Source: DASSBG01 sp035699085 (lineage in GTDB: Bacteria; Pseudomonadota; Gammaproteobacteria; Xanthomonadales; Rhodanobacteraceae). Taken from it: a DNA stretch of 64,000 bases. The position numbers and the translations under genes are program-made. The notes beneath the pieces are model-generated. The model did no database searches, had not been told where the DNA came from, and saw only the letters and a list, made by a program, of their open reading frames with translations. The stretch covers positions 62,001 to 126,000 of the forward strand of contig DASSBG010000028.1 of NCBI GenBank assembly GCA_035699085.1, given 5' to 3'. Positions 10,179-19,302 of this stretch are shown in pieces (position 1 is the first letter of the stretch; each line of letters starts with the position of its first letter).

Positions 10179-12197
10179 ATGTTCCACCCAACACACACCG
10201 GGCACATCCCAGGACGAATCCCGCCACGGACGCATTACCTCACCCGCGCCATCCGCGGCGCCTTGGCGCTGACGGCGGTGGCCGGACTGGCCATGGCCCC
10301 CAGCGCCTTCGCTGCCAACTACACGGTCACCAGCCTGGCCGACGATGGCAGCGCCGGCACACTGCGCACCGCAATCGAAACCGCAAACGACAACCCGGGT
10401 CCCGACACCATCACGTTCAGCAGCAGCCTCAGCGGCACCATCACCCTTGCCAACGGCGAGCTGGAGGTCTACGACGACCTGACAATCACCGGCCCTGCGG
10501 CCGCAGGCGCCCTGACTATCGACGGCAATGGGGACAACACGGCCATCCGGAGCAGCGGCGAAGGCGGGCCGGCCATCAATCTCGCGCTCAGCCACCTCAC
10601 CATCACCAATGGGAGCGATTTCACCGGCGGCGGTATCGATGCCTACAACACCAATCTGGTCATCAGCGACAGCGTCATCACCGGGAACGATGCCGGCTTC
10701 GGCGCCGGCATCTACGTCGAGGACGGTTCGCTGAATCTGGTCGATTCCAGCGTCACCGACAACTACGCCGCGTACTCCGGCGGCGGCATATACAGCGACG
10801 ATGCCGACATCTCAATCAATGGGTCGACAATCAGCGGCAATGCCACCGTCGCCGGGAGCCAGGAGGATAGAGGCGGCGGCGGCGGCATTGCGCAGAAGTA
10901 CGGCGCGCTGGCCGTCGCCAGCTCGACCATCAGCGGCAACTCGACCACGAGGAACGGCGGCGGCATCTACATCGCGCTCAGTGGCCAAAGCGTCACCCTC
11001 GACGACGTGACCATCTCGGACAACGTGGCGGACAATTATGACTCCGGGGGAACCGGCGGCCTTGCAGCGGTGGCGTCGGAAGGCCCCTCGCAAACCCTGG
11101 CCAACAGCAGCGTCACAATCACCAACAGCACCATCTCGGGCAACAGCGGCATCCTTGCCGGCGGCGTCAGCGCCGATACTCGTAGCGAGTATGCCGACGC
11201 CACCCTCACGATCATCAACACCACGATCTCCGCCAACACGGCGATCGGCGATGCGGGCGGGCTCTACTTCGATGGAGGCTCCCTCACAATCGGCGCCTCG
11301 TCGATCAGGGACAATGTGCTCACCACCTCCAGCCCTTGGGGCGGCGGCGGCATCTACGTCAGCTCGGCAACCGCGCTGATCACCGACAGCACGATCTCCG
11401 GCAATGTCGCACAAGGCGCCGACGAGGAGGAACCACCCGGATACCTCACCGGCGGCCTGTATTTCTGGGACAGCAACGTCAGCCTGGTCGACTGCACCGT
11501 GACCGACAACCATGTCACGGGCAACGACTACCTGGCCGGCGGCCTTTCCGAGTCCAATGGATCGTCCGGAGCCACCGGCGACATCGGCCCGTTGGCGATC
11601 GGCGGCAGCTACGGCGTGAACCTCGTCAACACGACGATCGTCGGCAACACCGCCAGCGGCGCGCCTGATGCCGGTTATGTGGTGGGTGGCGTGTTGATCG
11701 GCGCCTACCAGGATGGCGCGCTGGATGCTGACAATTCGGCCGTAACGGAAAACACCGGCGACACCGCCAGCGACATCCTCGGCGTCAGCCCCGCGCTGAT
11801 GTCGGTCAACCACAGCCTGGTGGGCACGGCACTGCAGGGCACGCTCGGCGGCACCGGCAACGTCTACAGCGACGCACCCGGCCTCGCGCCGCTGGCCGAC
11901 AACGGCGGGCCGACGCAAACGATGCTGCCGCAGCCGGGCAGCCCGCTCATCGACGCGGGCGACACCAACGCCACGGCGGAGCAGTACGACCAACGGGGCG
12001 CGCCTTTCGCTCGCGTCGTCGGCGCGGCCATCGACATCGGCGCAATCGAGGTGCAGGCTGCGGCACCGCCGCCGGCCAGCGCCACGGTCCCGGTTCCAGG
12101 CCTTGGCAATGCAGGCAAGTGGACGCTCGGCGGGCTGCTGTCGCTGCTCGGCTTGCTGCTGGCCCGACGGCGCGGAGACATGGGCCAACGCGGATAA
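10179..12197 (+). CDS. Beta-helix surface protein with C-terminal CTERM sorting signal, copy 2
   Basis: A 672-residue paralogue of the preceding gene. The start at 10179 follows CGAGGGGGC, a strong ribosome-binding site. The signal peptide (RAIRGALALTAVAGLA to AFAA), the first 40 mature residues, the PGSPLIDAGDT segment and the C-terminal tail (VPVPGLGNAG, hydrophobic helix, ARRRG) are nearly identical to copy 1. The beta-helix repeats between them have diverged and are longer. Conserved export and anchoring ends around a variable middle suggest that the exposed repeat face has been diversifying. The ligand or role is unknown; adhesion or matrix function is inference from the fold. Confidence 0.85.
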   Translation: MFHPTHTGHIPGRIPPRTHYLTRAIRGALALTAVAGLAMAPSAFAANYTVTSLADDGSAGTLRTAIETANDNPGPDTITFSSSLSGTITLANGELEVYDDLTITGPAAAGALTIDGNGDNTAIRSSGEGGPAINLALSHLTITNGSDFTGGGIDAYNTNLVISDSVITGNDAGFGAGIYVEDGSLNLVDSSVTDNYAAYSGGGIYSDDADISINGSTISGNATVAGSQEDRGGGGGIAQKYGALAVASSTISGNSTTRNGGGIYIALSGQSVTLDDVTISDNVADNYDSGGTGGLAAVASEGPSQTLANSSVTITNSTISGNSGILAGGVSADTRSEYADATLTIINTTISANTAIGDAGGLYFDGGSLTIGASSIRDNVLTTSSPWGGGGIYVSSATALITDSTISGNVAQGADEEEPPGYLTGGLYFWDSNVSLVDCTVTDNHVTGNDYLAGGLSESNGSSGATGDIGPLAIGGSYGVNLVNTTIVGNTASGAPDAGYVVGGVLIGAYQDGALDADNSAVTENTGDTASDILGVSPALMSVNHSLVGTALQGTLGGTGNVYSDAPGLAPLADNGGPTQTMLPQPGSPLIDAGDTNATAEQYDQRGAPFARVVGAAIDIGAIEVQAAAPPPASATVPVPGLGNAGKWTLGGLLSLLGLLLARRRGDMGQRG

Positions 12198-12220
12198 GAG
12201 CTCTGCCCGTCGAAGCGGGT

Positions 12221-12255
12221 TCCGTGACGCCGGCGCACGTTGCCGGCGTCACGGA
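12221..12255. terminator. 14-bp perfect inverted repeat, probable terminator
   Basis: TCCGTGACGCCGGC (12221-12234) and GCCGGCGTCACGGA (12242-12255) pair perfectly around the loop GCACGTT. It starts 23 bp after the second CTERM gene. No T-run follows, so termination would be of the GC-hairpin kind, or the hairpin protects the 3' end. Confidence 0.6.
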
Positions 12256-12493
12256 TGAAGGTCGACGGGGATCGGCGCGTGCGGATAGCGGGGGCAAGGC
12301 GCCGCAGCGCACGCACGCCGCGCCGCCGCTGGCCTGATTGCCATTCCCGGCGCATCGAACCTTGCGGGGCCGGTGGTCCGCACACCCAGCCGTGGCGGCA
12401 CCGACTGGCCACGCCGGGCGCGCCCTGCAACACGTCGATCCTTGCGGGCGGACTTGATCCACGTCGGATGCGTTGCCGGCGGCCGCCGGCCGC
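12256..12493. other. Intergenic stretch without a recognisable gene
   Basis: This 238-bp stretch between the second CTERM gene and the convergent response regulator shows no protein with family similarity or a good ribosome-binding site. The open frames across it are Arg/Ala/Pro-rich, as expected for chance frames in GC-rich DNA. Confidence 0.5.
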
Positions 12494-12889
12494 TCACGTT
12501 TCGTCCGCGTCGACGCGTTCCCTGGCACGCTCGTGCAATACGCGCTCGACGTCATGCATCTGGAAGGGCTTGGGCAACATCTGCCGGCCACGAAACTCGG
12601 CCTGCAACATGTCCCTGCTGTAGCCGGACATGAAGGCGAAAGGGATCTGCCTCTGATCCAGCCCCCGCACCAGCGGGTACGACTCCTCGCCCCCAAGGTT
12701 GACATCGACGAACGCGAAGTGGAAAGCCTCCGACTCGATCAGCGCCATTGCCCGCGACAGGCGCCCCGCCTTGGTGACCAGGCAGCCCATCGACTCCAGC
12801 CAGCCCTGCAGCAGCAGTGCCAGCATGACCTCGTCCTCGACCACCAGCACCCGCAAGCCGCTGGTCGTTCGTTCACGCGGCATGTTCAT
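12494..12889 (-). CDS. Single-domain response regulator paired with the HWE kinase
   Basis: A 131-residue receiver without an output domain. Glu18/Asp19/Glu20 form the acidic pocket in VLVVEDE, Asp62 in FAFVDVNLGG is the phosphorylation site, and LPKPF carries the conserved Lys. The ATG at 12889 overlaps the stop codon of the upstream kinase gene (ATGA), so the two are translationally coupled and very probably one signalling pair. The frame extends upstream to 12955 inside the kinase gene, but that part has no receiver similarity. In alphaproteobacterial HWE systems such receivers often act as phosphate sinks or protein-protein switches; which applies here is unknown. Confidence 0.88.
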   Translation of the reverse strand: MNMPRERTTSGLRVLVVEDEVMLALLLQGWLESMGCLVTKAGRLSRAMALIESEAFHFAFVDVNLGGEESYPLVRGLDQRQIPFAFMSGYSRDMLQAEFRGRQMLPKPFQMHDVERVLHERARERVDADET

Positions 12890-15045
12890 GCTGCCGTGGC
12901 GCCCGCCCCGGCATCCGGCACCGGCTCGCCCAATGGCACGTCCATGGTGCAGCACAGCCCTTCGCGCCTGTAATCCAGTCGAACCTGCGCGTCCAACTCG
13001 TAGGCCAGGCCTTCTTCGATGAGCCGGGAGCCGAAGCCCCGCCGCTCGGGTGCACGCACGGTCGGGCCGCCGGATTCCACCCAGCTGATGTGCAGCACGC
13101 GCTGCGGCGAGCTTGACGCCGGATGCACTATGCGCCAGCTCAGCGACACCTGGCCGCGGGTAGTCGACAGCGCGCCATACTTGCCGGCGTTGGTGGCCAG
13201 TTCGTGCAGCACCATGCCCAGCGACAATGCGGTCCGTGCATCCAGTTCGATCAGTTCACCGCGCAGCACCCAGTGCGGTTCGCTGCTGCCCCGGTAGGGC
13301 TCCAGCTCCTGGCGCGCGAGGTCTCTCAGCCGTGCACCGCGCCAGTTGCTGCGGGAGAGCAGGTCGTGGGTATGCGACAGGGCGCCAAGCCGCGCCATGA
13401 ATACCGATTCAAAGGCGTCCAGCGACTCGGCGTTATGGCGCGTGTGCACGGCGACCGACTGCACCGTGTGCAGCAGGTTCTTGGCCCTGTGGTTGACCTC
13501 GCGCAGCAGCAGCTCGCGGTGCGCCTCGGCCGCACGCCGCTCGGCAACCTCGGTCTGCGCCGCCTGCAACAGGCGTGCGTTGTCGATGGCAAGGGCGGCA
13601 TGCCCGGCAATGCCGGAAACCAGTTCCTCGCTCTCCTCGGTGAACATGCCGGCGCGGTCATGGCCGAAAAACAGCCCACCCAGCACCTCACCCGAGCGGG
13701 ACACCACCGGCACCGCAAGGTAGCTGACCACCGGCAGGTGCCCCTTGGGCATGCCGTGGTAGGGCGGGTTCTTCCCGTAGCGCGGATCGGCGTGGACGTT
13801 GTCGCAGCGGACGATGCCCTCGCCGCGAAAGGTACGGCCGAACAACGAGGAGTTGCGCGGCGTGCCGAACTTCTCGAAAGCCTCGCGCGGCGCGCCCGAC
13901 AAGGCGAACAGCCGGTAACGCTCGCCCTGGTCGTCGGTGACGTTGTAGAAGAAGGCGCCGAAGCGCGCGCCGATGACCTCGGTCGCGCTGTCGGTCACGT
14001 CCTGCACGATACGCTCCAGGTCGAGATCGCTGGCGACGGACTTGGCTATGCGGTTTATCAGCTGCAGGCGGTGCGTCAGCCGGCGCAGGGACTGCTCGGA
14101 CCGCTTGCGACGCGTGATGTCGACAAGCGTGTTGAGCGCGCCGACCGGTCGGCCTGCCGGATCGCGCAGCGGTACCGGGTACGCCAGGAACGGCACCAGC
14201 GTATGGTCCGGACGTTCCGCCATGGCCTCCGCACCAAGGATGCGGCGATTCTCCTTCAGGGCGAGTGCCATGGGGCATTCATCGTGGCGCATCGGGCTGC
14301 CATCCGCCGTGTGCAGCCTCCAGCTGACACACCACTCGTCGCCGCCGATGGTCGGCTCGCGGCCCGCCAGTTCCGCGGCCGCCGGGTTGTAATAGGTGAT
14401 CTTGCCATCGGCGTCGGTCTTGTAGACCGCCACCGGCAGCGCATCCAGCATCTCGCGCGACTGCCGCTCGCCCTCGCGCCGCGCCGCCTCTGCCCGCTGC
14501 TCGTCGCGCTCCATCGCGATGCAAATCAGGTGAGTGGCAATGCCGATCAGGTCGGGGGTAGCCGGTTGGGGATCGCGCGGACGGTCGTAATACATCGCCA
14601 GCGAGGCCAGCGGGCGGCCATTGCCTGACCGCACCGGCGTCGAACGACACGCACGCAGGCCGGCTTGGAGCGCGGCCTGGCGCCAGGCCTCCGACCAGCG
14701 CGTGGCAGCGGCCACATCGGATACCTCGACCGCTTCGCTGCGGTCGACAGCCTCGCTGCATGGGCTGAAATACGGCGCTTGCACCGGGCTGCCATCGAGC
14801 ACCGCCTGGTAGCCGTCGGGCAGTGAAGGGCCTGTGCCACGGCCAAAGCTGCCACCATCTCCGCTTACCGGCAGCACGTTGCAACGCAACCCGGGCTCGC
14901 GCGACTCCATGAAGCCGATCAGCTCGACCAGCGTCTCCGCCAGTGGGGCTCCGATCGCAATCATTTCCAGCACGCGCGCCTGTGCACGCAGCAGCCCCGC
15001 CTCGTCCCGCCTTGGCGGTTTTGCTGCTGTCACTGCCACGGGCAC
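12886..15045 (-). CDS. HWE-family sensor histidine kinase, GAF-PAS-GAF
   Basis: A 719-residue soluble sensor kinase with no membrane segment. Domains in order: a GAF-like region (about 20-175), a PAS domain (about 195-310; PVAVYKTDADGKITYYN), a second GAF (about 345-490; ending GHAALAIDNARLL) and an HWE/HisKA_2-type kinase. The H-box LLREVNHRAKNLL places the phospho-His near residue 516, and LHELATNAGKYGALS is the N-box. HWE kinases are often light, redox or general-stress sensors; the PAS here lacks an obvious LOV cysteine motif (GRNCRFLQ), so the signal is unknown. It ends in an ATGA overlap with the receiver gene, its likely partner. Confidence 0.9.
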   Translation of the reverse strand: MPVAVTAAKPPRRDEAGLLRAQARVLEMIAIGAPLAETLVELIGFMESREPGLRCNVLPVSGDGGSFGRGTGPSLPDGYQAVLDGSPVQAPYFSPCSEAVDRSEAVEVSDVAAATRWSEAWRQAALQAGLRACRSTPVRSGNGRPLASLAMYYDRPRDPQPATPDLIGIATHLICIAMERDEQRAEAARREGERQSREMLDALPVAVYKTDADGKITYYNPAAAELAGREPTIGGDEWCVSWRLHTADGSPMRHDECPMALALKENRRILGAEAMAERPDHTLVPFLAYPVPLRDPAGRPVGALNTLVDITRRKRSEQSLRRLTHRLQLINRIAKSVASDLDLERIVQDVTDSATEVIGARFGAFFYNVTDDQGERYRLFALSGAPREAFEKFGTPRNSSLFGRTFRGEGIVRCDNVHADPRYGKNPPYHGMPKGHLPVVSYLAVPVVSRSGEVLGGLFFGHDRAGMFTEESEELVSGIAGHAALAIDNARLLQAAQTEVAERRAAEAHRELLLREVNHRAKNLLHTVQSVAVHTRHNAESLDAFESVFMARLGALSHTHDLLSRSNWRGARLRDLARQELEPYRGSSEPHWVLRGELIELDARTALSLGMVLHELATNAGKYGALSTTRGQVSLSWRIVHPASSSPQRVLHISWVESGGPTVRAPERRGFGSRLIEEGLAYELDAQVRLDYRREGLCCTMDVPLGEPVPDAGAGATAA

Positions 15046-15159
15046 CCCTCCATCTTCTCAGTTCTTCGCACATCTGCCGCCCAGTGTCGCATCCGGGCGC
15101 ATGCGATACCAAAGCTTCCGCAGCGCGCTGCGGCCGCCATTCAGGCTAGAGACAGCTTC

Positions 15160-16554
15160 TCAATTGGCTGCCAGCTGCTCGACGGTGGCGCGGTAGCGCT
15201 CGGCGATGCGCTGCTCATCACGGTGACAACCTTCACGCACCTGCCACTGCCCGCCCACCATCACGTCCCGGACCAACGGCGTGTCGCCGGCAAACACCAA
15301 ACTGTCGAGAAGGCTGCCGGCATCGCGCGCCGCCAGCAAGGGCGAGGTGTCGTCCAGCACCAGGAAATCGGCACGCGGTGCTTCGCCCGAACCGGCAACG
15401 CCTTCGCCGGAGCTGCAAAGAGGGAGGATGCCGGCAGCCTGCGCGCCACCACGCAGTGCCGCGCTCCACAGCGTCTCGGCCACGCTGGCGCCGCGCTTGC
15501 GCGCCGCCACTGCGCGATGACGGCTGGCCAGCCGCTGGCCATATTCGAGCAGCCGCAGCTCCTGCACCGGCGAGACGGAAATGTTCGAGTCGGAGCCGAC
15601 GGCCAGGCGGCCGTTGGCGTCCAGGTAATCAGCCAGCGGAAACAGGCCATCGCCCAGGTTGGCCTCGGTGGTAGGGCACAGGCCGGCCACCGCGCCGCAG
15701 GCCGCGAGCCGGCGCAATTCGCCGGCATCGGCATGAGTGGCATGAACGAGGCACCAGCGCGCGTCAACCGGCGCGTGATCGAGCAGCCATTCAATTGGCC
15801 GCGCATTGCGGGCCGCCAGGCAGTCCTGCACTTCACCAAGCTGCTCGGCGATATGGATGTGGATCGGCAGTTCGCCCTGCCCGACGGCTGCCAGCACCTC
15901 GGCCAGTGGCGCTTCGGGCACCGCCCGCAGCGAATGCAGCGCCACGCCAATGCGCAGCATCGCGTCCTCCGACCGCTGCAGTTGCTCGACCATGCGCAGG
16001 AATGATTCGACCGTGTGGCCAAAACGCTGCTGGCGCGGCGCCAGCGGCCGGCCATCGAAGCCGCCACTGAGGTAGAGCACCGGCAACAGCGTGAGCCCGA
16101 TGCCCGCTTCGCGCGCCGCCTCGACCAGCGCCAGCGACATCGCGGCCGGGTCCGCGTAAGGCGTGCCATCGGGCTGCTGGTGCAGGTAATGGAACTCGCA
16201 CACCTGGGTATATCCGGCCTTCAGCATCTCGACATACAGCTGCGCGGCAATCGCCTGCAGCTCATCGGGCCCGATACGCGCGGCGAAGGCGTACATCGAT
16301 TCCCGCCAGGTCCAGAAACTGTCGTCGTCGCGGCCGCGCCGCTCGGCCAGGCCCGCCATCGCCCGCTGGAAGGCGTGCGAATGCACGTTGGGCATGCCGG
16401 GCAGGACCCAGCGGCCCAGCAAGCCCGCGTCAGCCGGCGGTGCGTCGGTCGCCAGGCGGGCGACGCGGCCAGCCGCGTCCAGTTCGATGCGCGCACGCGC
16501 GCACCAGCGTCCATCCAGCCAGAGGTGTCCCGCATTCCACGTCGCTTCGCCCAT
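15160..16554 (-). CDS. hutF: Formimidoylglutamate deiminase HutF
   Basis: HutF hydrolyses N-formimino-L-glutamate to N-formyl-L-glutamate and ammonia, the fourth step of the five-step histidine degradation route. The protein has 464 residues, typical of the family, and belongs to the amidohydrolase superfamily. Metal ligands are visible as VHSH (His58, His60), HIHIAEQ and GSDSN; HATHAD carries another conserved His. The ATG at 16554 follows AGGGAG at a good distance; the frame runs on to 16674 but there overlaps the ClC gene. hutI lies 1.5 kb away on the other strand, which supports the pathway call. An HutG deformylase must be encoded elsewhere. Confidence 0.92.
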   Translation of the reverse strand: MGEATWNAGHLWLDGRWCARARIELDAAGRVARLATDAPPADAGLLGRWVLPGMPNVHSHAFQRAMAGLAERRGRDDDSFWTWRESMYAFAARIGPDELQAIAAQLYVEMLKAGYTQVCEFHYLHQQPDGTPYADPAAMSLALVEAAREAGIGLTLLPVLYLSGGFDGRPLAPRQQRFGHTVESFLRMVEQLQRSEDAMLRIGVALHSLRAVPEAPLAEVLAAVGQGELPIHIHIAEQLGEVQDCLAARNARPIEWLLDHAPVDARWCLVHATHADAGELRRLAACGAVAGLCPTTEANLGDGLFPLADYLDANGRLAVGSDSNISVSPVQELRLLEYGQRLASRHRAVAARKRGASVAETLWSAALRGGAQAAGILPLCSSGEGVAGSGEAPRADFLVLDDTSPLLAARDAGSLLDSLVFAGDTPLVRDVMVGGQWQVREGCHRDEQRIAERYRATVEQLAAN

Positions 16555-16617
16555 GTGTGCTCCCTGGTGCTGCCGGCGCGACGCGACGCGCACGCACCCG
16601 CAGTCCATAATACGTGG

Positions 16618-18024
16618 ATGCCGCCGTCCACGCCGTCCAACCGCCGCAGCCGCTTGCGCATGCTGCTCGGCCACGAGTTCTTCGCGCCCGAGGAATGGCG
16701 CCGGCGGCTGGCGCTGTGGCTGGGCGGCATCGTGGTGGGCCTGACCGCGGTCCTGTTCGTTCGCGCCAGCACCCTCGCCTATGCCGGCTTCCGGCAGATG
16801 CTGGCGCTGTCGCCGTGGCTGCCGGTGGTGGTGACGCCGCTGGTGTTCGCATTGCTGGCCTGGCTGACCCGCGGGCCACTGCAGCAGACCCGGGGCAGCG
16901 GCATTCCCCAGGTCATCGCTGCCATCGGCAGCCCCGAGGCCAGTTTCCGCCGGCAGTTGCTGTCACTGCCGATCACGGTGGCGAAGATGGCGCTGACGCT
17001 GGCGGCACTCGCCGCTGGTGCCTCGGTCGGCCGCGAGGGGCCGACGGTGCAGGTCAGCGCCGGCATCATGCACTGGATCGGCCGGCGCTTCGGCTACCGC
17101 GACCCGCAGCAAATGTCGCGCTTCGTGCTGGCTGGCGGCGGCGCCGGCATTGCCGCGGCCTTCAACACGCCGCTGGCCGGTATCGTCTTCGCCATCGAGG
17201 AACTTGCCGGCACCTTCGAACACCGCTTCAGCGGCATCATCCTCACCACGGTGATTTTCGCAGGCGTGGTTTCGCTCGGCATCCTCGGTGACTACTCCTA
17301 TTTCGGCACAGTCCACGTCGAGCTGCCGCTGGGCCAGGGCTGGCTGGCGGTGCTGCTGTGCGGCGCCTGCGGCGGCATCGGCGGTGGTGCTTTCTCGCGG
17401 ATCATCCTGCTGGGTGACCGCGGACCGATGGCGTTGCTCGCCGCCGCGCGCTCGCGCTGGCCAGTGCTGTTCGCGCTGGGCTGCGGGCTGGCGCTGGTCG
17501 GCCTGGGGCTGCTCAGCGGCAACACGGTCTACGGCACCGGCTATGACGAGGCCCGCGGCCTGCTGCAGGGCACCCGCGGGGCCGGCGAGGCGTTTGGCCT
17601 GTTCAAGCTGGCCGCCAACATCGTGTCGCAGTGGGCGGCGATCCCCGGGGGCATCTTTTCGCCGGCCCTTGCGGTTGGCGCCGGCATGGGCAACGCCCTG
17701 ACCGCGCTGTTTCCCGGGACGCCCTCAGAGGCGGTCATCCTGCTCGGCATGGCCGCCTTCCTCGCCGGCGTCACCCAGGCGCCGATCACCGCCGCCGTGA
17801 TTGCCCTTGAACTGACCGCCAACCACAGCCTGATGGTGCCGCTGCTGGCCACCTGCCTGGTCGCCCGCGCCGGTTCCGCCCTGATCTGCCGCGAGCCGGT
17901 TTACCATGCGTTCGCCAACAGGCTGGTCGCGGCGCATGCCGCTTCCGAGGCCGCCAACATCAGCGACAGCAACGAGCCGGCCAGGGCAACGGCCGGGCCA
18001 AACGACGAACGGGCGGACACGTGA
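16618..18024 (+). CDS. ClC-family chloride/proton transporter
   Basis: A 468-residue membrane protein with the three ClC signatures: GSGIPQV (93-99), GREGPTV (138-144; Glu140 is the gating glutamate) and GGIFSPAL near residue 344. FAIEEL near residues 190-195 keeps the acidic residue at the position of the internal proton-transfer glutamate of E. coli ClcA, which favours a Cl-/H+ antiporter over a channel. The ATG at 16618 is 63 bp from the divergent hutF start. The stop codon overlaps the GTG of hutI (GTGA), so this transporter gene is translationally coupled to a histidine-degradation enzyme, an unusual pairing. Confidence 0.92.
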   Translation: MPPSTPSNRRSRLRMLLGHEFFAPEEWRRRLALWLGGIVVGLTAVLFVRASTLAYAGFRQMLALSPWLPVVVTPLVFALLAWLTRGPLQQTRGSGIPQVIAAIGSPEASFRRQLLSLPITVAKMALTLAALAAGASVGREGPTVQVSAGIMHWIGRRFGYRDPQQMSRFVLAGGGAGIAAAFNTPLAGIVFAIEELAGTFEHRFSGIILTTVIFAGVVSLGILGDYSYFGTVHVELPLGQGWLAVLLCGACGGIGGGAFSRIILLGDRGPMALLAAARSRWPVLFALGCGLALVGLGLLSGNTVYGTGYDEARGLLQGTRGAGEAFGLFKLAANIVSQWAAIPGGIFSPALAVGAGMGNALTALFPGTPSEAVILLGMAAFLAGVTQAPITAAVIALELTANHSLMVPLLATCLVARAGSALICREPVYHAFANRLVAAHAASEAANISDSNEPARATAGPNDERADT

Positions 18025-19262
18025 ACTGGGACGGACTGCTGCTCAATGCCCGCCTCGCCACCATGGACGGCGAAGGCTACGGCCATATCGACGACGGCGC
18101 CGTTGCCTGGCGCGACGGCCTGATCCGTTTTGCCGGGCCTCGCGACGCCCTGCGCGGTGACCCGCACGCGCTGGCACGCGAGGTGCGCTCGCTGGAGGGG
18201 CGCCTGGTGACTCCCGGCCTGATCGACTGCCACACGCACCTGGTGTTTGCCGGCAACCGCGCCGGCGAATTCGAGCAGCGTCTCAACGGCGCACGCTACG
18301 CGGACATCGCGCGCGCCGGCGGCGGCATCATGTCGACGGTTCGCGCCACCCGCGCCGCCAGCGAGGAGCAGCTGCTGCACCAGTCGCTGCCGCGCGCCCG
18401 TGCCTTGCTCGACGATGGCGTCACCAGCATCGAGATCAAGTCGGGCTACGCTCTCGACCTGGACGGCGAGCGGCGCATGCTGCAGGTGGCGCGGCGCATC
18501 GGCGAGCAGTTGGGCATCAGCGTGCGCACCAGCTTCCTCGGCCTGCACGCATTGCCGCCGGAGTTCGCCGAACGGCGCGCCGACTACGTCCGCACCGTCT
18601 GCGATGACATGCTGCCGGCATTGCACGCAGAGGGCCTGGTCGACGCGGTTGACGCCTTCTGCGAGACCATCGCCTTCAGCCGCGAGGAATGCGCGCGCCT
18701 GTTCGCGGCCGCCGAGGCGCTGGGGCTGCCGGTCAAGCTGCATGCCGAGCAACTGTCCGACAGCGGCGGCGCCGCGCTGGTAGCCCAATGCCGTGGCCTT
18801 TCCGCCGATCACCTGGAACATCTGGACGAAGACGGTGCCGCCGCGATGGCGGCGGCTGGCAGCGTGGCCGTGCTGCTGCCGGGGGCCTTCTACGCGCTGC
18901 GCGATACGCGCCTGCCGCCGCTGCAGGCCCTGCGCCAGCACGGCGTACCACTGGCCCTGGCCACCGACCTCAACCCGGGGACGTCACCACTACTGTCGCT
19001 GCGCCTGGCCATGAACATGGCGTGCACGCTGTTCGGCATGACGCCACTGGAGGCGCTGCGGGGCGTGACCGTGCACGCTGCGCGGGCGCTGGGACTGGCC
19101 GACCGCGGCCGGCTGGCACCCGGCCAGCGGGCCGACTTCGTGGTCTGGAACGTGCGTGATGCCGCCGAGCTCTGCTACTGGACCGGCGGCAACCTGACTG
19201 CAGAATGCCGCGTGGCCGGCGCCCGCGCCGGCGACGGCGGGAGCCGGCAGGCCGAAACCTGA
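18021..19262 (+). CDS. hutI: Imidazolonepropionase HutI
   Basis: HutI opens the ring of 4-imidazolone-5-propionate to give N-formimino-L-glutamate, the substrate of HutF. The 413-residue protein has the amidohydrolase metal site DCHTH (His71, His73), the RAGGGI turn (98-103), HAEQLSDSGG and TDLNPGTSP. The GTG at 18021 overlaps the ClC stop codon and no separate promoter is apparent, so it is probably expressed from the ClC transcript. hutH and hutU are not in this window. Confidence 0.95.
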   Translation: MNWDGLLLNARLATMDGEGYGHIDDGAVAWRDGLIRFAGPRDALRGDPHALAREVRSLEGRLVTPGLIDCHTHLVFAGNRAGEFEQRLNGARYADIARAGGGIMSTVRATRAASEEQLLHQSLPRARALLDDGVTSIEIKSGYALDLDGERRMLQVARRIGEQLGISVRTSFLGLHALPPEFAERRADYVRTVCDDMLPALHAEGLVDAVDAFCETIAFSREECARLFAAAEALGLPVKLHAEQLSDSGGAALVAQCRGLSADHLEHLDEDGAAAMAAAGSVAVLLPGAFYALRDTRLPPLQALRQHGVPLALATDLNPGTSPLLSLRLAMNMACTLFGMTPLEALRGVTVHAARALGLADRGRLAPGQRADFVVWNVRDAAELCYWTGGNLTAECRVAGARAGDGGSRQAET

Positions 19263-19302
19263 CGCGCTGCGATCCGCGCTTCGCGCGCCCGCGCTGGCCG
19301 CG

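Noticed and set aside
12249..12497. 82-codon minus-strand open frame between the CTERM gene and the response regulator
   Set aside because: No ribosome-binding site, biased Arg/Ala/Pro composition, and it starts inside the response regulator gene.
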